A DNA stretch of 64,000 bases from Siphonodentalium dalli (lineage: Eukaryota > Mollusca > Scaphopoda > Gadilida > Siphonodentaliidae): positions 208,247,934 through 208,311,933 of the forward strand of contig CP136063.1 of assembly GCA_032622095.1 (NCBI GenBank), in the 5' to 3' direction. A program made the translations under genes and the position numbers. This document shows, one piece after another, positions 54,911 through 64,000 of the stretch. A model generated the notes under the pieces. The model ran no database searches, was not told the DNA's origin, and was given only the letters and a program-made list of their open reading frames with translations. Numbering within the stretch: the first letter of the stretch is position 1; every line of letters starts with the position of its first letter.

Positions 54911-54935
54911 TTGATGATGGTGATGATGATTTTGT
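54740..54935 (+). repeat. (GAT)n microsatellite and GAT-rich flank
   Basis: An uninterrupted GATGAT run at about 54857-54909 lies within a longer, interrupted GAT/AAT-rich tract. The Ile-rich and His-rich minus-strand ORFs are artefacts of it. Confidence 0.96.
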
Positions 54936-54944
54936 ATAAATTCA

Positions 54945-55476
54945 TTAACCCTTTCATGACGTGAGTTGCGCTGGTGCAACATTAAAGACCCTGTGCCAAT
55001 TCATGCTCTTATATATGCGAGTCGACCATATAAGATAATGCATTGGCCTAACAATTTTTTAACAGTTTTTCTTAAATTCTTTATCAATTTTTATAATTGT
55101 TTTATCATTTCTTCTTACATTCTTTAACAATTTTTATCTTTTTTTTATAATTTTTCTTACATGCTATGAAAATTTTTATAATTTTTTCTTACATTCTTTA
55201 ACAATTTTATCATTGTTTTATCTTTTTTTCTTACATTCTTTAACAATTGTATCATTTCGTATCTTATGTCCTTACATTCTATATTAACTGTTATAATGTT
55301 TTATAATTATTTCTTACTTTCTTTAACAATTTTTATCATTTTTTATAATTATTTCTTACATCCTTTAACTATTTTCTTTATTTTGTTTTATTTTTTCTTA
55401 CATTTTTAAACAATTAAAAAAAATTATATAAAATTTGTTAGGCCGATGCATTCTCTTATATATGCGAGCGACCTAA
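54945..55476 (+). mobile_element. TTAA-type palindromic MITE, right end truncated
   Basis: It starts TTAACCCTTTCATGACGTGA (54945), continues GCGCTGGTGCAACATTAAAG as at 63130, then a shortened palindrome (55005-55045). Next comes about 390 bp of AT-rich tandem text (TTCTTACATTCTTTAACAAT units) and a second partial palindrome (55448-55476). The right terminus is missing; sequence after GAGCGACCTAAG is unrelated. Confidence 0.75.
55040..55430 (+). repeat. AT-rich tandem repeat inside the MITE
   Basis: About ten degenerate units of roughly 35-42 bp built on TTCTTACATTCTTTAACAAT and TTTTATCATTTTTTATAAT. The same words occur once or twice between the palindromes of the 19288 and 63664 copies, so this copy has expanded its spacer. 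Confidence 0.8.
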
Positions 55477-56859
55477 GATTTTGTCAACATAGTTAGCAGA
55501 TGGCCTTAACACCATTTATATATATGGCTTCTACATATATGTCTCGGATTGAAAATACAGCCTATTTGGAACATGGTGTGAAGTACTATTCATATTAGAG
55601 TAATATAAATAAAGGCCCGTTTGTGTTAGTATTCCATAATTGTTGTCAATTAATAAAGAGAGTTTAGATCGGCGCTTGCGCCGTGATGCATTGCATGTCT
55701 AAACCTTTGTGGGGGAATATTCGGTTTCCTAGAATTATAGATGCTTCAAAACGTATATTATACTTAAAGTATTTGAACCTAATACCAGCAACCCGAAATG
55801 AGCGAACATAAGCCATGGTCTTAGTGGCATGCATGTGCTATTTAGGTGAAGGTTCACCTCCAAAGTTATGATGTATAAGTCCCTTTAGTAACTGAAGTAA
55901 TAAATCGGAACTCGTTCTGTTTGTATATAATAAGCATTATAAGCATGCAACTATATATGTGCGCATGGAAACCGACGCGAAAACACAGTTTAAAAGCCCG
56001 CCATGTATGCAGTATGCACCAGCCACTATGTTGATTATCGCCTTTTCATTACAATATCACAATTATGCTTATAGACAAGCCCTATTATCTATCACCAGAC
56101 AACGTACCTAGGCATACCACACACACAACCAATATCTTCTGCGTATAACTGTACAAAATGGACGTGATCCAGTCTCAAAGCGGGGGAACTTAACTTTCTA
56201 CTTTATATGGACTCAAGCTTGTTTTGTGAAACGCGTTTGTCAAACGGAAATGAGACATCGTACGATCCACCTTACGTCTTATATTAAGTCCATATTAAGA
56301 CCATCTCAAGTCCTTGCTTCATGAAACTGGGCCCGGGGCATGTAAACTAAATATACAACATGTGTAACATCGGTGATCACATACATACATAATATGGTTT
56401 ACATATTTAACACAATATATGTCCGAGAGCACACCACAATATATATCTGGATCAGTCATGCGCCTTTTCTAAATTTCTACATTGTATATTGAGCAAAGGG
56501 CCACGAAAAAAATTGATGTTGATAGCCATCTTATTCATTGAGGATACCATATCGCTTAACCTCGTTCTTGATCCGACCACCACAAGGTGACAGCCTATAT
56601 ATATGTACTGATTATATCTGAATTGCCTGGATAATTACTTTAGCATATGAATATCTTAGATCAGCACTGAAGTGGATGGGTGCAGAGCACAGATAGTTCA
56701 TTCATGTTCCGACCACCACGTAGTATCAATGTACGTTCTAATGATTATATCTTGTGTCGTTTGTATAAAGTATTGCAGACGATGAATATCAAAGGGAAGT
56801 ACATATGTATAAGTCTACGTCTACGTTCACACAACGAGAGATGGGTCCATTACTTTGAA
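55477..56859. other. Unannotated AT-rich sequence
   Basis: No ORF above 61 codons and no repeat family recognised. Confidence 0.45.
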
Positions 56860-57025
56860 ATGTAATGCATTACCAGTACCATTACTAACAACTTGACTAC
56901 TTTTTTTTGCATTACAATTACTTCCAAAATGAAATGTAATGCACTACCATTACTTCCAAAATGAAATGTGATGCATTATACCATTACCATTACTTTAAAA
57001 AGTAACGCATTATATTTCCATTACT
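56860..57025 (+). repeat. Degenerate repeat of ATTACCATTACTT / AATGTAATGCAT words
   Basis: Four to five irregular units of TTCCAAAATGAAATGT(A/G)ATGCA, with ATTACCATTACT between them. Similar 'attaccattacttt' tracts are widespread in animal genomes. No ends were defined. Confidence 0.75.
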
Positions 57026-58479
57026 TCTAGTTGGATTGGATAAATTATGACAATCTGAACAGTTAGGTGAACTGTATTAAACCCACTTGACGGTCTGCGC
57101 TCCACAATACACCCAATAATATTTGCTTTTTAATTCTCCCCGGCATTGGAATAGGTCGATTAATACATTAGTTACGTTTCTACGATAAGTATATGTCCTG
57201 CAAGAGCATTGAAGTGATAACAAATACAACTTGAACATAATGTTTGGGAAATTGGGGCATAAACACACACAAAACAGCCGCATGACGGAACAGCGAAGAG
57301 CGTTTCGTGTAGTCTATTCCGGATATGGAAGAAATAAAGTGGGGTTGTTTTACTTCTGTGTGATGCAACTGGACAAATTGCCGAAAACAATTACATGAAA
57401 TTATTGACGTCGATGACTACCTAGTGTACACTTTTAAAGATGGTCTGTCCTATTTCACACCATAAAGGTTATTGTGAAGTAATTATTTTCCAGCATATGA
57501 CTCAGTGTTAATATATAATGGCCTGCAGCCCTGATTAATCACACATTATTGTCAATGAGTATTCATGATCACCAGGATTGGCATCTGCGCAAGGTTTCTG
57601 CATGAAAAAAAAATCATATTATCGGGCATGGAATGTAGCTTTAAATTTCGGATTTATAATCTGGAGTCAGAATTGCACGAAAGAAATATTGACATATTTT
57701 ACCTCACACCAAACATATTCAAACTAGGAACCACGTGCTTTACATGTGCCACTTTTTTTTTTTGGCGTCTGAAATTTCATGAGGAGTGCAATGATTGCAT
57801 GTATTTTATAAGTTTAAACATCAAAACTATACTATTAACCAACCAGGGTCCAGATTTGTTTGTAATTCTCTCCTGCATCTTGGCCCAAATCCGATGGATG
57901 GGGCTACCAATCGAAATACTTCACTGTAACCTAAACCACGACCTGCATTACATGTATCCGTTTTGTTTATCAGAAAATAATTAGATCGCGTGTACACATC
58001 GGACCAGCTGGAACATAATTCCATCGCAGATGGGGAGGGGGAGCAAATGAAATATATACCGGAATCGCATATTATCGTACGTCTGGTTCAGGGGGTACAG
58101 TTGGAAAATTATATAAGGTGGGTACACCCCCCCCCCCCCACCACGGAGACCCTCTAATCACGGCCCTGCTTGATGGCTATTTCTCAAGACTGTCTAAAGC
58201 CTTTCTTTTGTCACGTACCATGTCGTGTGTATTGATCGGTGGTATCTCCAAGTTTATAGACAATACAAAAGACCATTAGCATCAGATGGAGATTCACTAG
58301 CATTGAATGGAGTGGTGGTAACAGCGATCGACCCATGCCTATAATGGTTCCGGAGTAAAGCAACGTCCTCTAAAAGTTCCCCATTGTTAAGAGTGTTTGC
58401 GATGATGATCTATATCCAGTATTTTAAAACGTTACAAGAATACTTCCACACATGCGTGGAATACGCGCCCGTCGACTTG
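57026..58479. other. Unannotated sequence with poly-C and a possible hAT-like end
   Basis: It contains 13 C at 58127-58139, then GGAGACCCTCTAATCACGGCCCTG (given as GGAGACCCTCTAATCACG + GCCCTG), ending 58168. The complement, CAGGGCCGTGATTAGAGGG, looks like a hAT-type terminus and resembles 45697-45715. The 139-codon ORF at 57565 spans homopolymers and is rejected. Confidence 0.4.
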
Positions 58480-59012
58480 TTTCAAATTGCGTTTATGAAA
58501 GATACCATAACTGTTGGAACTAAAATTCTAAGTCGAAAAGGGCTCATAACTCAGCATAAGTCTGCAGAAAATCATTGGACAAATCCTCGATTTGCGCATA
58601 TATACATGGAATCCCACAATAACATGCGCCATACAGCTTGTGTGATGTTTAGCCAATTAGGCTGTGATCAAGCATTCCTGAAAAAAAACCCCGAAATTTC
58701 AGTCGAAAAGAGTATTTTATTGTTGTAAACATTCATACCAAACTCAATTCCATTCAGTCAATATTAACTATAAGTTATCATTCGGAAAATGAATTTATGG
58801 TTGTAAACATTCATATCAAACCTCATTCCATTCAGTCAACATTGACTATATACATGTAAGTTATCATTCGGAAAATGAAAACTGAGCCAAAATATCAATA
58901 ATGTTTTTTGTAGTACTGAACCTATATCTACCAAATTTCATTCCATTCGTTATACAGAAGCTTCTAAATTCATCATCTGGAAATGAAAAAAGAGCGGACG
59001 GACGGACGCTGA
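58480..59012 (+). repeat. Dispersed repeat ending in (GGAC)n
   Basis: It starts with text such as GTCGAAAAGGGCTCATAACT and AAATCATTGGACAAATC. It contains a direct doublet of about 105 bp (58735-58800 and 58803-58880: AAACATTCATA(C/T)CAAAC, TTATCATTCGGAAAATGAA) and ends GCGGACGGACGGACGCTGAC (58993-59012). The 'agggcataactc ... ggacggacgg' structure is one I know from mollusc-type genomes. The 114-codon ORF at 58384 overlaps it and is not credited. Confidence 0.6.
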
Positions 59013-60721
59013 CACTTTGTGATATGTGACATGATGGCTAGAACGCGCCTTTTATCCCCTTTCCTGGTCTGGTTTTGGTAATCGGGCGCTAGTTTGCATG
59101 GCAGACATCCACATACCAACCTTGCATCCATAGAAAATAGAGTAATTTGTAACTATCATGACTGTTTCCATTGTTTGTTTTTATGTGGTACAGTGTGGAA
59201 AATTACTATTGAGAAAAGTGATGAAAATAGATGGCATTGAAGTGTGAAATGTGTCCTTCTTCGCATATTTTCTTAACGGGTGTTCAATTATATTCACCTC
59301 ATCTGTTAACTGGTATTCAGTATTCACACAATCTGTTAACCTGTATTCAGGATTCAGTGGGGGGTGGGGGGGGGGGTGGGTGACACCATCATTGGCGAGC
59401 CGATTCCTCAGGAAATGTTAAGATAATAATGTCAATTTTACAAACGACCACATGGACCATACATGTATGATGCAGGCCATGGGTAGTTTGTTGAACTTAT
59501 TATCTGAACAATTCCCACAAAAGAATAGAACTCCTTCTGAAATTGTATTATATTTCCGTCGTACTGTCGTCTCTTTTGTGTTTCCTGAACACCCCTCCAA
59601 ATGAACAAAAGATCATTCCAATATTTTCTTTTATGAATGTGCGGGATAACCCATTTAGTATAAAAAGGATTAAAGCACATTGGTCACCATAAACCTGGAT
59701 TATCGCTATGCTATCCCCGCCCGGTTGTGACCCCACTTGTGGGGGGGGGGTCAATATGGGTCCACATATACGTTACGTCTACTGGTATTATACGGTCTTC
59801 ATATACCACAGAGACACATTCAAGTCGTAGGATTTATATTTTCTTCAGTGCGCAATAATGAAGAGCGTTTATCGACAGCCTATTCCTGATATGGCAATAA
59901 TAAAGAGAGTTTATTGAAATATAACCCTGATAAGGAAAACATAAAGAGCGTCACATTATCACTTCATGCAGCGCGAACATCTGGAAATTGTTATGACCGA
60001 AGCTTATGTGAGTGGACCAGATAGTTCCTGTCTTTATCGACCTTTATCTTATTCCGACCTTCCAAATTACGCTCCACATGAACCTTGTCAGTTTAAAGGA
60101 ACGTAATGCACTCTAAGTGGGTATACATGCGAAATAACATAAAGTCTGTAAAATTATTATCAAGAATAACGTCAAAGCATATATATTTTATTGGTATTTA
60201 CACCATCAGAACCCCACAATAACGAGGTGTATAGTTTGCTGAAGCCATTGTTATACATTAACTGTTATATTAAACTTGTGGTTTCATTATACGTAATGTG
60301 AAGAGTACTAGCGTTTTCGGATAAGAGGATGATATCACGAAATAAAAAATGTGAAAAATAAAAAACAAATCTGCAAAATATGGATTTTCAAATATTAATA
60401 ATTGGATCAGAATTGCTATTTATGATGTTTGTTAACAAAACTGTAACAGCTAGCGGTTACATTACAATGCATGTTTTCATCAGGCAAAATATCGTTGTTG
60501 GGCAATTATTATGTTGACAATAAGTACAAAATCTATTTTTCATGTTCTTCTGATAACGATGTTATCACAGAGATTCATGATTTTTCACATTTACCCTCTA
60601 CGAAGGCGTTGAGTCCACTTAAAGCTTATCGCAAGCACCCCTTCAAGCAAGAATTCGCTATGTCGCGTTGTTGGAACAAAAAAATCAATTGAAACACTTC
60701 TTGACCGACGCCATATACCCC
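59013..60721. other. Unannotated sequence with G-rich runs
   Basis: A G-rich tract at 59358-59380 has runs of five or more G and could form a quadruplex on the plus strand; another (10 G) lies near 59741-59750. Text at 60400-60620 is a diverged direct copy of 61190-61370 (GATGTTTGTT, CATGTTCTTCT, CACTTAAAGC / CACTTTAAAAGC). No gene is seen. Confidence 0.45.
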
Positions 60722-61366
60722 CAAAGGACACAAAAGACACTCGAAATGGGTAAATTTGAACCAAAAAAAAAAAAAAAAAAAGTTTGCACCAGCGTCATCA
60801 GAAAGAGGAACATTGAAATATAAATAAACTTATTTTTATTCTTGATAACTGCCCACTGCGTGCTAAAGCCTTTGGTATATGTAAATATTAAAGTGACGTG
60901 AAACACTCCGATAGGGTGAAATAATAGAAATGGAAATATTATATCAAAATTGACACCACACATCGTCATTATTATAGATTAATTGAATGCAGTGACTCTT
61001 GGTGGCGAAATCATTTTCGTTGGTTTATCGCCGATAGTTGCGTCCAGAATAGAGAAGAAAATATTTACAATTGAACGTAGTTTCGACGATGTTTCTATGG
61101 AGTAAGGTTTACACAAAGAAGGTCAGAGCAATGAAAACTAGTCCAGAGAAGCGCATATCTTCAACTAAAATATTTGATTCGCAATTGCATTTTGCGATGT
61201 TTGTTGATAACATTACTTTAACTCTAACAGTAATGTTGTGAAATATCGTGAGTGGAATTAAAATAATATAAATCAGAACAACTTTTCCATGTTCTTCTAG
61301 GTGATCATGGTTTTACAAATAGTTTTCAACTTTACCCATTTCGAGTGCCTTGTGTCACTTTAAAAG
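60722..61366 (+). mobile_element. TTAAAGTGA-type repeat cluster
   Basis: GACACTCGAAATGGGTAAAT (60737-60756) is inverted at 61328-61350 (TTTACCCATTTCGAGTGCC). Between them, at 60889-61110, lies a diverged copy of the 13848-14100 repeat, opening TTAAAGTGACGTGAAACACTCC. The cluster ends GTGTCACTTTAAAAG. The recurring TTAAAGTGAC ends suggest nested or paired TTAA-target elements. A poly-A run occupies 60762-60780. Confidence 0.55.
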
Positions 61367-61523
61367 CCGCACCGAATTGGTTAACAATTCTTAACACTCT
61401 TTGTTATTACTATTTCAGGTAATTCGAATAACATGCAGACGCTCTTCATTAACACATTGGACTCTTTTTTTTTTTTGGCAAGAAACTTCGAACTTTTTGT
61501 CTTCTATATGTCAGATATCCAGG

Positions 61524-62366
61524 TTAAAGATGCAAATTATTATTTCCTCTTTTTTGAGGGGTCAAAAATATTTTATTCCAGTCGACGAATAATAATAATA
61601 ATGCATATCATTTATATAGCACTTAATCCCTGGTGTAGCTCTAAGCGCTTACATTAGACCATTTAGACCCCGGCTGTTTTTTATGATTAATGCCGAGTCT
61701 TGTGCCTGCTGCCATTTTACAGGCGCTTCACTAGAGCGGCTTACGGATACCCAACAAACTGGTACCTATTTCTCGTCTATAGGTTCGACGGAGCGAGCAC
61801 AGTACAAGTGACCTTGCCCAAGGGTCAGAACCTGGCGCGAGATTTGAAACAGCGTGTGGCTATATATAGCACACACACCGCTCAATTCGGCCAAGCCACT
61901 GTTGTGGAGACAATAGTCCACCGAGCGAGGCGTGAACTCACGCCGGTGCATTAACACCATTACAAGTCCGACACTCTACCCACTGGGCTACCACATCCAC
62001 GAACCCACTCATCAACGTTCAGACTGATCAGATATCGATTTTTTGAAATCTATTATTTTTTACCACCGATAAATTTAAGTGACCCAGTAAAAGGTCGACG
62101 AGAAGACCTCGGACCAAATTGCGGATGAAGATGGATAACTCTAAAACCATGTAGCTTCGTTGTGTCAGATAATTAACAAACCGGCAAAATTTCGTTGAAC
62201 AAAATGTTGATAAATAACAGGTTTTGGTCAATTTTATACTATAGTTGACTGCATTATTTTCCGGCAATTAAACGATTCTGATAACTGGAGCAGCAATTAA
62301 AAAAACGTTGTTGTTGTTGGAATCTGATGATATGGGGACCATCGAATCGGATTGTGTACCTTTAAA
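61524..62366 (+). mobile_element. GGTACTCAATCCGA foldback MITE interrupted by a SINE
   Basis: The left arm (about 61524-61589: TTAAAGATGC, GGGGTCAAAAATATTTTATT, CCAGTCGACGAA) and right part (61999-62366: GATCAGATATCGATTTTTTG, AACAAAATGTTGATAAATAA, ATCGGATTGTGTACCTTTAA) are the two pieces of one MITE copy. They are joined at ACGAA once the SINE is removed. Its interior runs on the minus strand relative to the 12545 copy. Confidence 0.72.
61585..62003 (-). mobile_element. tRNA-headed SINE with 5-bp target duplication
   Basis: The SINE is 61590-61998, read on the minus strand. The target word ACGAA stands at 61585-61589 and 61999-62003. Minus-strand order: tRNA-like head (GGATGTGGTAGCCCAGTGGG, TAGAGTGTCGGACTTGTAAT; A box near 61985, degenerate B box GTGAGTTCACGCC near 61935), then a body, then AAGCGCTTA..., GTGCTATATAAATGATATGC and an (ATT)n tail. 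A GCGCTATATAAAT-(ATT)n tail is shared by many animal SINEs. Anticodon position suggests a Thr-type tRNA source, but this is weak. Confidence 0.8.
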
Positions 62367-63108
62367 TTATTCCAGATTAATGATGCTCTGTCCGATTTGA
62401 TCCCAAATTAGTCAAGATTTCCTAGGTATTTGTTATCTTACCAGGCAGTACCAGGCAAAAGAAAATACTTGCAATCGCTAATCAATATAATTCGTATATA
62501 ATCATCCATCATTTTTATGTTGAAATCGAGTAGAGAAAATCACAACTGAGAACGCCTTTTATCATCTACTGCGATTGGACGACATAAATCTTTGTAGGAG
62601 GCAATCATTCGAATTTTTGATAAGCTGACAACCTGACAAATGGTCGGAATCGACCAATAAACGACTATGTTATATAGGTTTGTTGCCGCCCGCCCAGACG
62701 ACCGCCAACCGTCCCTCGACATATCAATAGTTGAGTTTTGATAATAACTCGACTAAAATACTTGCAAGTACCATCAGGCGTCGCGAAAACCATCCATATT
62801 AAGCAACACGTCGCAAACGATCAAATAAGATCATAATCTAGAACGCTCTTTATAAATGAACGATTTGAGAACGCTCTTTATAAACGAACGATTTTGTTTC
62901 GCAACGAACTATGGACGCTCCTTTTATGAGACGAACATTGGAGTTTTTGCTTGGCTGACAACAATTAAAATCGTGTTAAAACATCCTATTTTGAGAGTCG
63001 ATAGCTGGTCCTCAGAACCTCGTGTTAATGGGTCCATGGGTCCGATCAATATTCTTGTATAAAAACCTAAATATTGTGGTTTTATGACGTAAAATCGGAT
63101 AGGGCATC
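62367..63108. other. Unannotated sequence
   Basis: It holds a short direct doublet (AACGCTCTTTATAAA(T/C)GAACGATTT) at 62842-62895 and otherwise ordinary sequence. No gene is seen. Confidence 0.45.
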
Positions 63109-63348
63109 TTTAACCCTTTGATTACGGGAGCTGCGCTGGTGCATCATTAAAGATCACGTGCCAGTCTCCCATTTATAGGGAGCCTCGCATATATACGAGA
63201 ACGCACTAACATATACAAGGTCAAGGTAAATATTGTTAGGCAAATTATTCTCATTTATATATATGCGAGACTGACATATGTAAGAGAATTATGCATTGAC
63301 ACAGGGTTTTCGCAAAATTTCAGAAAATTCCAGTCATGGAAGAGTTAA
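63109..63348 (+). mobile_element. TTAA-type palindromic MITE, complete short copy
   Basis: The ends are TTAACCCTTTGATTACGGGA (63109) and TCCAGTCATGGAAGAGTTAA (ending 63348), imperfect inverted repeats with TTAA at both edges. The interior has two degraded palindromes (63163-63211, 63245-63300) with family words GAGCCTCGCATATATA and TTATATATATGCGAG. 240 bp in all. Confidence 0.75.
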
Positions 63349-63663
63349 CACTGAAATAAAGCTCAAAAATAATGTTCATGAGAGATCCATGGTTCCAATC
63401 CTTAACATGTAATAATGTTCATGCGAGATCCATGGTTCAATCCTTAACAGGTAATTATTACAACCAATATATATATACTTCGAGATGATTTTCCAACTTA
63501 AGGAATTTCGTGTTGTCGTTTGGAGGGGGGGAATCACCCGCGCTTTTCACTGTACATTCCTTGTTGATTTTGGAGTAATCTGCTTGAACATAATTCCGGA
63601 ATTATATACCAAATGTATAACACGAGAAGGTCAAGTTTCAGGTCGGACAATAAATGTGTTATG
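63349..63663. other. Unannotated sequence between two TTAA MITEs
   Basis: It contains a direct doublet (AATGTTCATG(A/C)GAGATCCATGGTT) at 63370-63435. No gene. Confidence 0.5.
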
Positions 63664-64000
63664 TTAACCCTTTACCCAACAGAAGGGCCCTGTGCCAATG
63701 CATTCTCTAATATATGCGAGTCGACCATAGGTCGCCTCGCATATATAAGAGAATGCATTGGCTTAACACATTAAAAATTATAAAATTGTTAAAGAATGTA
63801 AGAAAAAATGGTAAAAAGTGTTAAAAAAAGATTTTTTTTAGGCCAATGCATTCTCTTATATATGCGAGGCGACCTATGGTCGACTCGCATATATAAGAGA
63901 ATGCATTGACACAGGGCATAACTGTAACTATCACAATGTGGTCAAGGAGCCGGTTCCAATGATATCCATATTTGTATGGTTCTATTGAGACAGACCGAAG
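63664..64000 (+). mobile_element. TTAA-type palindromic MITE, runs off the window
   Basis: The left terminus TTAACCCTTTACCCAACA (63664-63681) is the exact complement of the right terminus at 3998-4015. Two perfect-arm palindromes (63695-63761 and 63843-63909) have centres in opposite orientation (CGACCATAGGTCGC and GCGACCTATGGTCG), so the element is a palindrome of palindromes around an AT-rich spacer. The right part is near-identical to 3871-3955. The missing right end should read as at 3956-4015. Confidence 0.85.

Noticed and set aside
54715-54982. Poly-His and poly-Ile ORFs
   Set aside because: They are produced by the (GAT)n microsatellite on the minus strand.
57565-57984. 139-codon plus-strand ORF
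   Set aside because: It includes runs of A (57606-57612) and T (57752-57761), has no domain and shows no protein-like composition.
58384-58728. 114-codon plus-strand ORF
   Set aside because: It overlaps the dispersed (GGAC)n-ended repeat and is probably repeat-derived.
61700-61954. 84-codon plus-strand ORF
   Set aside because: It lies wholly within the SINE body and tRNA-like head on the opposite strand.

Overview
This window is non-coding, repeat-saturated DNA from an animal nuclear genome. It has no bacterial gene density, no operons and no long conserved ORFs. It does have a reverse-transcriptase ORF of the non-LTR (LINE) type, a tRNA-headed SINE, a U2 snRNA-headed SINE-like insertion, many foldback/MITE elements and several kilobases of minisatellite. 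AT-rich composition, repeats ending in (GGAC)n next to text resembling 'agggctcataactc', and frequent 'tacatgta' words are what I associate with marine lophotrochozoans such as molluscs, brachiopods or annelids. That placement is inference. I see no complete host gene that I can name.

Layout. 0-4 kb: a U2-headed retroposon with an 11-bp target duplication (750-1086), a cluster of GGTTC/GAACC repeats, two copies of a dispersed 'AATAAGCCCATA' repeat, and a TTAA-ended palindromic MITE. 4.8-10.3 kb: a 43-bp tandem array, a terminal-hairpin element end, and degenerate 0.6-0.9 kb repeats. 10.3-19.2 kb: a foldback repeat, then a tandem duplication (10869-14251 and 14252-19164). Its first copy gained an 835-bp insertion. 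Its second gained a 2503-bp transposon with 306-bp terminal inverted repeats and a 7-bp target duplication, and the first copy preserves the empty site. 19.2-29 kb: TTAA MITEs, a 481-bp foldback MITE, tRNA-like text, a 24-bp minisatellite, and an unusual 797-bp inverted-repeat element filled with roughly 11-bp-spaced TTCGG words. 29.3-36.5 kb: foldback elements whose termini each fold into their own hairpin. One holds a 69-bp structured insertion with an 11-bp target duplication.

37-41.5 kb is the most gene-like part. It has a 179-codon, highly charged nuclear-looking ORF on the minus strand, then a 5'-truncated LINE (C-terminal RT and zinc knuckle) exactly between two near-identical direct repeats of 776 and 752 bp. 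42.8-45.2 kb: a hairpin MITE and an 18-copy, 78-bp minisatellite open on both strands. 46.9-54.5 kb: a 4.5-kb minisatellite of 19/22-bp units with higher-order structure, flanked at a distance by a 0.7-kb direct repeat. 54.7-64 kb: a GAT microsatellite, further TTAA palindromic MITEs, a mollusc-type (GGAC)n-ended repeat, and a tRNA-headed SINE nested in a foldback MITE.

The elements do not form a pathway. They form a layered history of transposition, foldback duplication and satellite expansion. The nested insertions (SINE in MITE, 69-mer in hairpin element, 2.5-kb transposon in a tandem copy) give relative ages and clean empty sites. All calls come from reading by eye, with no alignment or database search.
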